Source: Symsagittifera roscoffensis (taxonomy: Eukaryota; Xenacoelomorpha; Acoela; Convolutidae). From it: DNA of 64,000 bases. The translations under genes and the position numbers were made by a program. The notes under the pieces were generated by a model. That model saw nothing but the letters and a program-made list of their open reading frames with translations. It had not been told where the DNA came from and made no database searches. Every line of letters starts with the position of its first letter. The first letter of the stretch is position 1. Of this stretch, positions 43,530 through 53,718 are shown in pieces. The stretch covers positions 35,407,109 through 35,471,108 of the forward strand of contig NC_087070.1 of NCBI RefSeq assembly GCF_963678635.1, written 5' to 3'.

Positions 43530-45615
43530 TGAGGCACAAGTTTCATTTGAAAACATCAAGCGTGAACTTTGCGAGGCACCGGTCCTCGGCATGCCAACAG
43601 AGAAGGGAATGTTCGTGCTGGACACGGATGCATCAGTGGTTGCGATATCGGGCATACTTCACCAGGAGCAGGAGTGGAACGGGAGAACGGTTCTTCGTCC
43701 GATAGCCTACGGGAGTAAAGTCCTGAGTGATACTGAAATGAAGTACGGCGCACCAAAAGCGGAGATGTTTGCGGTGATCACTTTCGTGGAAAAATACAGG
43801 GCCTACTTGGGGAGTGCTCCCTTCAAGTTACGTGTGGATAATCGTGCCCTTGCCTGGCTGAAAACCTATTCGATGGACCAAAGCTATATTGGTCGTTGGA
43901 TTGTGCGCCTGGATGGATACCACATGATCATAGAGCACCGTACCCGTGACAAGCACCAGAACGCAGATAGCCTCAGTAAAAAGACAGAATTTTATGAGCG
44001 CCTCGAGGAGAAGCAGGCTAACCAATCAGAGATCAAAGACGGGTTTTCCTTTCTGGACAAAGAAACCTACGATAAGCTGCCACTTACTAGGTGGTTAGAC
44101 AAATCAGGACATCCTATACCTGGACACCCTGACCTTCCAGTGGAGACGGCCGCGGAGATAAAGCTTTTAGCCAGAGGCGAACCCGTTCCGTTGGACCTGC
44201 TAGTCCGATCCAACTTGGTACAGCAAGAACTGACCAGGCTGGGTATAAACAGCATCGCTTTATTGAATAAGACGGTGAACGTGGCGCCGGACGTCATGGG
44301 AAAACTCCGTGACTTGTTGGATAGGGAAGTGAATAGGCATGATTGTGAATGGATGGAGACCATGCAGAGGTTGACTGTCACCGAGAGAACAGAGAAGAGG
44401 CCAGTGTCCATTCGCAGCCGAGGCGTTGAACGGGATTGCAGGTCGATCGTCAACCAGCTGGTGACCTCGATGCCGAAAGAAGTATTGTTGAGAACTTCGT
44501 TCACTGAATATGGAACATCGAATCAAAACCAAGCTACTGAGGAAGTCAGGATCAGGTCGAAGTCTAGCTTCACGAGGAGAGTGCACTTCACGGATGCAAA
44601 AGAGGAATACGAGCCAAGCCCAGATTGTTCGTCCATGGACGAGACAATGTCCGGGGAGTCTGACACCTTCGAGCCAGTCAAGGACGTCTCCTCTGATGAG
44701 TCAGACACCTTTGAGCCCGTGCAGGACGACTTGTCCGGGGAGAGGTTGACTAGACCACCTAGGGGCAGAATTTTGTCCGGGGAGTCGGGTTCAAAGCGAC
44801 CGATGGACAGAGTTTTGTCAGGGGAGTCAAGAAACATCTCAGACAACTTGGAATATGATGTTGAGGAATCAGTCGACTCAAGTGGTGACTCGAGACCCCA
44901 GTCCTGGGACAACACGTCTGAAACAACTTCCAATTCCGATGTGTCAGAGATCGCAATCCACTCCTTATTGGTAGACTGGAAGCAGCGTGGGCTGGACCGA
45001 GAAACACATCAGGATCCAGACAGGGACAGATACGCCTCAGATGAAGAGGGCACTGTGGTAGATAATGCCGCAGACGAGCTCGAGCTGATAGCAGTTTCAA
45101 AACGCCCAACCACATTGCTGCCACATGGTACGGTCGTCCGTACCAATCTGGAACCATCTGTGCAAGAAGCGACGCCTTTGAAAAAGATATGGTGTGTCAA
45201 GTTGATGGACGATGCTCATGCTCCGGAGATAATGAGTGGGCAAATGAACGTGGTGAAGACGTATTTGAAAGCCAGATACAGGCTGTCGGATCTCCTGAGG
45301 GCTCAACGAAATGATAGAATGACGAGCAGTCTGAAAAGATGGATCGAGAATGGAGCACCTGACAAGGGAGACTTGGAAGAAGACAGCTACAAAATCCTGA
45401 AGCAATTTTACTTGAAGAGGAAAGACTTGTTGTACTTGAATAAGGACGGAATCGTAGCCTGTAAGCGCAAGGAGGAGGACAAGGTCCTTTATAAATACAA
45501 TTCAATAGTGTTACCACAGTTGTACCAGACCGAATTGCTCTTTCGCTCACATGATCAGATGGGACATCAAGGCGTGGACAAAGTGTATAACAGGATACAA
45601 AAACGATTCGAATGA
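43480..45615 (+). pseudogene. pol: Element B Pol, RNase H, acidic linker and integrase zinc region
   Basis: RNase H acids are seen in LDTDAS, KAEMFAV, RVDNRAL and QNADSLS. A 480-residue linker follows, far longer than usual; at 44640-44840 it holds four imperfect repeats around SGES (SGESDTFEPV, SDESDTFEPV, SGERLTRP, SGESGSKRP, SGESRN). The integrase zinc-binding domain starts near 45545 with SHDQMGHQG, then the frame meets TGA at 45613-45615, inside the zinc domain at a position that is usually aromatic. The same frame continues with the remaining cysteines (CLSC) after the stop. Confidence 0.85.
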
Positions 45616-45621
45616 CCGGGA

Positions 45622-47898
45622 TTGAAGAAGGCTTGTGAGAAATGGATAGCCGCATGCCTGTCTTGTCAACAGGCAAAGGATCCCAGGAAACTAAGGTTCC
45701 CCCTACAGTCAATAGAATCGTCAGGTTTCAACGAAGTGGTGCAAATTGATCATCAGAAAATCTGCATGACAGCAACGGGCTATAATCAGGTGCTGGTAAT
45801 GATCGACCATTTTACGAAGTATGCGGAGGCAGCACCCTGCATGACAGCATCGGCAGAAGAAACATGCGATCATTTGATAAACGTGTGGATAGCAAGGCAT
45901 GGCTGCCCCATCACGTTCCAATCGGACAATGGCAAAGTATTCGTAGGTGATCTCACAAAAGAGTTAATGAAAAGGTCGCAGGTAGCTCAGGCCCACTCGA
46001 CCACTTATCACCCGCAAACGAATGGCCTAGTCGAGAGGCAGAATCGCACACTGGTATCCATGTTGAGAGTCTACTGCTCACGCTACATGGATGACTGGGA
46101 CAAGCACTTGCCGCAAGTGATGGGTGCTTACAACAGCACGGAGCATTCCACCACGGGAATAAGTCCACATATGATGCTGACGGGTCACGAAAAAGCACTC
46201 CCATTAACGTTCTTCTACCCTGAATATGAAGGGAAGAGGACAGCACCGCAAACGTACGTGCGGGACGTTATTAGAAGACAGCAGGACCTTAATGACTTAT
46301 GCAGGAGGAATACGCAACAGGCGCAAATTAGACAAAAAAGGAGGTTTGATAAAAGAACAGCCGATGCAAAAGCCTACTCAGTTGGCGATTACGTCTGGGT
46401 GTTCCAGGAAGTGGTTCCACCAAAAGGAACCAAGAAACTATTAAAGAAATGGCGTGGTCCATTTCAGATAACAGAGGTGCATCAAGGAGGTCGTTTTTAT
46501 CGGCTGAGCACTGGAAGAGCGGCTCATTACGAGAATATCAAACCGCACAATGCCTCGTCAGAGGATTGGTGCATCCCAGCGGACATGCAAGAGGGAGACT
46601 ATTTAATTGTGGATCCTGCTTGTGAAGTGAATGAGAGGGGTACTCGCGACAAGAACGACGGGAATGAGGTGGTGGACGATTGCGATCTACCACTGGATCT
46701 CGAGTTGACTGAGCGAGTAGAGGTGGACGATGAAACTCTACCCTATGCCGAAGAAGACTGGGATTGCCCGGAACAAACCGAAATTGACAAAGGAATACAG
46801 CCTGACTTTCCTCTCACCATGGAAACACGCCAAAGCAAGAAAGGAAAAAACCAGAAGAAATACAATCCGTATGGCGAGGACTTCGTTGTAGACAGGATAG
46901 TAGTGAGTGATGTCATAGACTCGCTGGTGGGACTGGACGAAGTGGCGATGCTAGGGGAGATCGACCTTGTGAACGATATGGATCAAGATTGGATCGACGA
47001 TCGATCAGAACCGGAAGTGGAGTTCGAACCAGAAGCGGAACAGACTCATGAGCAAGAACTAACAAACTTGCGCGTGCTCGAATGGCTCCACGATCTGCCG
47101 ACAGATCCAAAAGAGACGATCCTGACGATTCAGGACGTCGATAGAGACGGCGTCAAATACATCAGTCATGACAATACCGAGTCCAACTGGGTCGCCCCAG
47201 ATGGTCCTCTACGTGTTCCACAATCCAACCTCGGTCTCCTAGACTTTGGGCGATCGACGGGGACGTCGATGGATATTTTTGTCCGGGGAGTGGGGGTAGG
47301 ACTCACCCACACCGAAAATCTCATAATAAAAAAATTGAAATCGGCAAGGGAAACCGGAGAACTAGAGACAGAGGGCGAGAATGCTAAGAAACCACCTTTT
47401 GGACGAATCTTTGAATCGTATTTTGATCTCCCGAACCACTATTCGAACAATATCGTTATAACGGACAGCGATTTCATACTCACGGAACGCACGTGCGCCA
47501 TAGCGATAACTGCGGACGTAAGCTTCAAAACAGCACTAGCGGCCGACTTTAAAAGAGAGTACAAGAATATCGAGTTTTTGTGGAAACAGAGGCCGGGTGT
47601 AGGAGGAATGATAGCGTTGCCCCCTGTTGCATCACAGATACCAGGGAAATATTTGTGTTTTTTGGTTACGAAAGCTACTGATAGGCAACACGTGAATCCA
47701 GAGAGCTTGGTATTGGCCTTGACTCGACTTAGGGATTTCCTGGTTGAGAGAGGTGTGACCTCTCTCTCGTTGCCAGTTTATGATCCCAATAGAGGGAAGC
47801 TACACCCGAGAGAGTTGTACGCTCTTGTGCATGTGATATTTTCAGAGACTGACATAGAGGTTTACTTACATAAAAAATACTATCTGAGCATATGCTAA
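45622..47898 (+). pseudogene. pol: Element B integrase core with C-terminal macrodomain-like segment
   Basis: In frame with the preceding part. Numbering from 45622: CLSC at residues 12-15 completes the zinc site; catalytic D43, D102 (FQSDNGK) and E138 (NGLVERQ), with 35 residues between the last two; a GPY/F module (KKWRGPFQIT) at 276-284. An acidic linker follows. Residues about 600-755 (47420-47890) resemble the macrodomain fold of the OARD1/Poa1 type: CAIAITADVSFKTALAADFK, GVGGMIALPP, YLCFLVTKAT, LVLALTRLRDFLVERGV, LSLPVYD and SETDIEVYLH occur in family order and spacing. The glycine-rich loops that hold ADP-ribose in active enzymes look altered (FKTALA, and DPNRGKL where a GCGLDGL-type loop is usual), so binding or activity is uncertain. 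Usual Ty3 integrases stop or carry a chromodomain here. Confidence 0.75.
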
Positions 47899-48340
47899 GA
47901 ATTGCGCTCGGCGATAAGTGGTTTTTATTAAGTTGCTCGATAAGAATTAGAGTCAAGTTTTAGGTTAGGTTTTAGGTACAGTATTAGGGATTAGGTTTTT
48001 ATATGATAGTATAGGTGTGTGATGTTTATGTGTTTATGTTATGTTATTGTTATGATATGTTTTATGTTTGTGTCATCAAGGTGACAGCGCTTATTCGTGC
48101 TACTCTGACAAAGATAAAGGTGGACGATCCACCTTGGTGCTAAATTTTAAATCAGAATTGTGAAGAGAATTTCAATGGAGAGTTTTAAAGAATTGATTGA
48201 TGTTGCATCCAAAAATGATGGTTCTAAGTCGCGACCTGTTTTTTAGATCTTGATTGATCGAAAATTGTTTACTGAACACTGAATCAGAGGAGACAGAAAG
48301 AAATTACACGACACGACAACAAGAATCAACACGAAAAGAA
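47899..48340 (+). other. Spacer between pol and SGNH frames, with hairpin
   Basis: 440 bases with TTATG/TGTTTATG-rich tracts (48000-48070), then a perfect hairpin AAGGTGGA-CGA-TCCACCTT at 48117-48135. GGTGACAGCG at 48090-48099 is the exact reverse complement of CGCTGTCACC in the gag leader near 38131. These may be processing or translation signals for the downstream frames. Confidence 0.5.
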
Positions 48341-49924
48341 ATGGGTGACACGAACGAACTCATGGAATTCCTCTCAGCGAGTCTAGGAGCGACTCTAGAC
48401 GAGATCTATCAGCGGCTGATCGATTGTGATTTTACACGAGAAGACCCGGGGTTGGCGATGTTTGTGGTCGCACTCCTCAATGCACTGGGAAGAGAGGGTC
48501 GAGGGAATCGCCCTACAGAAGTCGTGTTGATGTTGGTCTTCGGTGAGTCCGGGACCGCCGAGAGAGGCCGAAACCGATTGATGAGATGGAGGCGCGGAGA
48601 GATGTCTGGCCACGACCTGGCTCGTGAGCCAGGACTAGGTGAGCAAAGGGACCACCGACTAGGTGAGATGCCCTTGCCCGTCCAACCTGCGCAGCCACTC
48701 ATTGGAGCGAAGAGACAACGTGATGGGCCAGGCCCGTCACACTCTGTCGACTCTCCAACAGCTGCTCCTCCCCTAAAGAGAGTGAGAGTGAGCGAGATAG
48801 AGATCCAGACGTCGGAGACGATTGAGACACTGGAGAAGAAGGAGAGAGATCAGAGTGAGCTGTGTGCCAAACTTCAGGAGTACAGGGCCATAGCTCGGGA
48901 GAGAGACGAATGGAAAAAGAAATTTGAAGATCTGCAGGTGGCCTACAAGGAGGATGAGATAAAGCACCTGAAGGAGCTGTATATGGCGAAGGTGAGCCAA
49001 GTGTCACCGGAAATCCTGGCGAGCATGAGGTCCTCGGAGGGATCCAACGACACACGCCCCAGGACAACAGCGCAGGAGCTATGCGCATCGAGAGGACCTG
49101 AGGTTCTGGATTTGCGTGCATCAAGGGGGCCCGAGGCTCCTCAGCAGACACGGCCGTCTGCTTCGAGTCAGAGGTTTACGATACCAGACCCTTCTGACAC
49201 CTATCTAGCTCCTCAATTTCAGGAATCATTTAACCAAGTGGCCAGAGCCGCGATGGATGAGATCAACAGAGGCACTGAGCGGACACTGGTTAGGATCGTT
49301 CCTTCCCAACGTCGTGATCATTCATCAAATAGCTCGGAGCGAACAACCCGCACGATAGCGTGTTCTGCGCCTGGTGGAGTCTTTGAGAAGTCTCGCGTGG
49401 TAGATATCAGGAAGAATCTGATGGCACGTCATCAGTTCACGCAAGTGCCAGCCGAGCATCCTCGAGCCTGCCTGAATGACATGAGCTGGAACCCCGCCAC
49501 GAACAACCAGGTAATTCCCCCAGGGAGTCGCCATTTGATCATTGGAGACAGTTTGGTGAGAGATCTGAATGAGATCTTCGTCTATGGTCAGACTACCATT
49601 CTGTCCTTTGGAGGAGCCTCAGTGGCTCAAGTCATCAAAATGATGGAGTTCCAGAGCGAGGATCATTTGGATACATTAATAATAATGCTGGGGACCAATG
49701 ACGTCTCGAGAGCCCCCGTGACTCCGGAGAACAAGTGGGAACCTCTATTGGTGTGTCTCTTGAACGAATTGAAAGAAAAGTACAGACCCAAACTCGTGAT
49801 CCTGTGCACGATACCACCAAATCCTTTGGTGGGCACCATAGCTGCAGATTTCATGAATGGCAACGTGACGCGGTGGAATGAAATGACCCGCAGTCTGGTG
49901 AGACACAACCCTGGCGAGTTGTGA
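48341..49924 (+). pseudogene. SGNH-hydrolase-like frame, N-terminal part
   Basis: From ATG 48341; an upstream open stretch starts at 48254 without ATG. Residues 1-60 are helical (LMEFLSASLGATLDEIYQRL); the middle is charged, with a coiled coil near 48800-49010. The SGNH (GDSL-type) fold starts near 49530: block I IIGDSLVRDL holds the nucleophile serine, block II SFGGAS the glycine, block III IMLGTNDVS the asparagine. TGA at 49922-49924 ends the frame before block V. The same frame continues directly after the stop with KDGVHFN, the aspartate-histidine block. So one domain is split by one stop codon. Such esterase-like domains are known from CR1-type LINE ORF1 proteins, but are not usual in Ty3/gypsy elements. 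Confidence 0.7.
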
Positions 49925-52900
49925 CTCCTGGATCTCGAAAATATGCTGCGCATGACTGACCACATCGCGCTCACTAAAGATGGAGTGCACTTCAATACCC
50001 AACGAGGGAGGCATTGGATTAATGATGTGTTTCAGACGCAATTGAGGGAAGCGGAGCAAGAGTCGAGGGCGACCGGTTCTTTGGCTCGGACCAATTCGAC
50101 CGGAGGGAGTAGAATAAGGGCAACCGTGCCCGAATCCCTCGCCAACCGTCTAGGGCCCTTGGCAACGGAGACGGTTGGAGCCGCAACCGTCGCTCCGAGC
50201 TCGAACGTGAGAGACAGGCTAGGGACTGCTCCTCCTCCCAGGCCGCAATCGATTGGAAGCCGACTCGGCAGATCGGTGGAACAGAACAACAGGAATAACT
50301 CCCAGACCGCGTCTAGGAGGAACGATTCGCCTGCCACGACAAATCCTGCTTCGACAGCAGGACCGTCTACAAGTACCGTGCCAGCGGAGGGGATCGAATC
50401 AGGCAGCAGGCTGCTTTGGAATAGATCAGATCCTAGTCATTGGGGTCAGTATAAGACGGACATGTCGGCGAAGTTGAATATGAATACCTTGACGTGTCGG
50501 GAGGATGCGATGAGAATGACTGGCGGTGAAAGTCCCACAGTGTCGCGACTTTATCGGATACCGGGTGTGGATTGGCTGCTAGCAGAGCAGGAGAAATTCA
50601 GCTCCTCGACCTCACTCCGACATGTAGACCTGGATGGATTACCTCATGACAATACCTTTGGACCTTTAAACACCCGGTCGCTCACCGACGTTCGAGATAG
50701 GACCCGGGAAAGGACACCACCTGTGCGCAAGGGCAAGTTCCAGACGGAGAACAAGCCCAATAACAAACATCACAAGATGTACAGACAATTCGCTAAACCA
50801 CCCGGTCAGACGCCGGGCGAGTATTCGAGGGATTACCCCCGAACTACAACAGTGGTTGGAGACGATAAGAGATACGGGAACCTGAAGGCCCCAATAGGCG
50901 ATGGCCTTTTTGCAGCTTATGACCCCTTGGACATGAAGGCTGCCAAATATCTGGTTGTGGCCGGCTCCGATTATCTCTACACGCCCCGTTCTCTATTCTG
51001 GCCCGATGTGATTTTCTTAACGGCGCCTAAACTGGACTGGGGACAGGCGATAGGCATGATGATAAGTGTACGGAGAGTGGTCAGCATGGAGCCGCAGGTA
51101 ATAGTGGTTGCAGGCTCAAATGATCATCTACAAAGCAGGGGCTTATTGTCACGTCTGACGGATGGATCGATCCCGAGTAACGAAGTTATAGGGGAGGCGA
51201 TAATGACACTGCTCTCGGCGATGGCCGAGGTAGAGGCAGCAGCAAGACAACGTTTCACCATGAATGTGGTGAAGGTGATCTTCGTATTGTCACCAGGCTA
51301 CGCTGCGTTGCCTGAACCCCTTCAATTTGTGTACACAATGGTCACGACGATAGCAGAGGGGATATTTAACGTGATAATTCCTGCCCCAAACAGAGTGGTG
51401 GACCCGGACAATTACTATCCGTCCCGATCTGAGCTTCCCGCCGTTTGGGCTGACATCTCGAATGCCATACAGGGGCTCAGAGATTGTAGCACAACTCGGT
51501 TGGTGCTAGATGAAGTTCTGGGGTTGGAGCTGTCCAACTTCGCAAGATTACTGAAGCTAAGACCAGGGGTAGGTGACGATCATCTGTTAGTACAACAGGT
51601 GGCTGATGATCTCTGGTTCAGACAGATGGATCATGCAGAGAATGAGCAGGGAAGGATGATCAGAAAGAATATGACGTCAGCAGAGGAGGACCTCATGGCA
51701 ATAGCTTTGCGTACGAAGCCACACAACAACATATGGTTGTATCTGTCACCGAGGCTGTGCACCTTGGGTGAGGACGCGTTTGAGCATGCGCCGGCAATAA
51801 TTAAAGAGATACACGCGTATCTGAAGAATCTACTTAATGCCCGGGAGTTGGCTGGAGGCAAGATGTTGAAACTGATGCAAGACGTAAACACGATGTCGTT
51901 GGACAAGTTCCAAGCTGACGTGCTGGCCACGAAGGCACAGTATGAACGATCAGATGCTATCTTGGGTGGAATGGGAGTGGGATGGACGCCATCTTTCCTA
52001 TCGACGTGCTATCCGAAGGCATCTAGGAACCTGATCGCGAGCTTCGTCAAAGACATCAGGAAGTTGTCGATTGGCCTGGTGCTAGCCTTATACGTGACAT
52101 TGGGTCATGAAAACTTTGTGAAAGGACCGGCAAACCTCTTTACCCAAGCGTTGGCAGATTTGAGATTGGACGGACTCCTGACTCTGATTGCCATGACCTA
52201 TGGTCGACTGGGAGATTTGCTTGTGCTATTACGTTACCCTGAACAACTACAGGGACCCAGTCGTGAGTTCAATGCACAGTTGGAAACCGCCTCGCTCAAG
52301 AAGATGAAAGACTGGAGGACTCTCCTGCTTCAATACCTCTTGCAACAGAACAGAAGCGTCACAGGAGAGGACAAGGTGGCGACGAACGCAGGCGAATGTA
52401 AGCAGTATTGTGGCATGCCCTTACTAACAGACTTAGCTGTCATGATGCGGATTGATCCGTTGGCTCTGGTCCACGGACTGAGGGAATTCGTCACAGTGGT
52501 GTATGGACCGGTGATGTCTTTTGCGTTCCCGGATGTGCAAGTTAAAGCGTACAGGAATTCAGTGTTGTACGTCAACCTGGTCTCAGTAGTGGATTGTTCC
52601 GTGCTGAATTGGGTAGAACAGAGTGAACTGAGGAAGCTGGCTAGCAACGATAGGCTGTTCGGAAGAATAGCAGAGCCAGGCTGGGTGTTGATGGACTTCA
52701 ACAACCACTTCAAATGCAGAATGGGCCGTGAGGATCTGTCCCACATCCAGTTTAACCCAAAACTCTGGAATTTGAGACCAGTGGTGAAGGATACAGGAGA
52801 GGCTGTGGGAGTACCTCAATTGCCGGGAGCCTATGCCCATGCGAAAGAGAATCAACAAACATGGCTTCCTGGGTCCAGGCCGCTGCCGGACCAATGCCAT

Positions 52901-53638
52901 CGATATCCACCGATAAGGAGGATGTTGTTGGGAGTCACATCTCCCATCACTGCCCCTCGTATTGGAGCAGCTCGTGACGCAGAGAAGAGAATGCTGAAGT
53001 GGAGTGGAGGGATGGAGCCGCGCTTCATCAGCTGGAACGTTGCTGCCGCGCATACGTTCGACTTCTCATTCCCCGATGCCTGGAGCAGGAAAAAGATCAA
53101 AGCACTACCCTCCAGGAGACCAGAGGTCTCGGCTGAAACGTGGAACGAAGTATATTCTTCCGCGGATGACTTATCGAGACTGAAGTGGTCAGGAGAAGCG
53201 AAAGTGGTGATGCTGGAGGTGGCAAGGGAGAGCAGAGGAGGCTCATATATAACGATAGAGGACCTGGCCCCACATGGCGAGGAGTTGGTAGAGTTCCTGG
53301 TCGATGATGAATTGTTTTATCATGCAGGAGACATGGCCGTACCGGCTCGGCCGGATTCGGGCACAGACGCGCGACAAGGACCCTCGGGACCTAGGCCGAA
53401 ACCTGATGCGGACGACGATGAATTGATGGATCAGGACGATAACGATGACGGGACCGGAAGTAAGACGGAGAAACCGGGAGAGACCGATCTAGGAGCGTTG
53501 GAAAGGGACTTGCTAGAATACCGGTTCAGTGAAGACGACGATGGGGAAGTCGATGGGAGTTTATTGCTAATGGCACCATCGTCCTTCATGTCTCCTACAA
53601 AGGAGGCGTCGGCCGATCTATCTCCGATAACCCAATAA
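49925..53638 (+). pseudogene. SGNH C-terminal block, second SGNH-like domain and long unknown region
   Basis: Continues the previous frame after its TGA; the first ATG is 49943. KDGVHF near 49976-49993 supplies the D and H of the SGNH catalytic set. A basic, S/T/P-rich linker runs to about 50900. A second, degenerate SGNH-like domain follows: YLVVAGSDYLY near 50950, VIVVAGSNDHLQS near 51097-51135 (block-III-like), and IPAPNRVVDPDNYYP near 51380-51420. The rest (51450-53300) is mainly helical, unrecognised and well formed. The tail is acidic (DADDDELMDQDDNDDG). It ends at TAA 53636-53638; the next gene region is open in another frame from just after this point. Confidence 0.6.
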
Positions 53639-53718
53639 GCCAGGCTAGAGAGTGCCGAAGCAGGGATCCGCAGAAACTGCTTTATGAATCACCAAGGAGG
53701 AGGAAAATCGAAGAGTCA

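Noticed and set aside
43520-43560. Hammerhead ribozyme core (CTGATGAG)
   Set aside because: It lies inside RNase H coding sequence and lacks the GAAA core and flanking helices.
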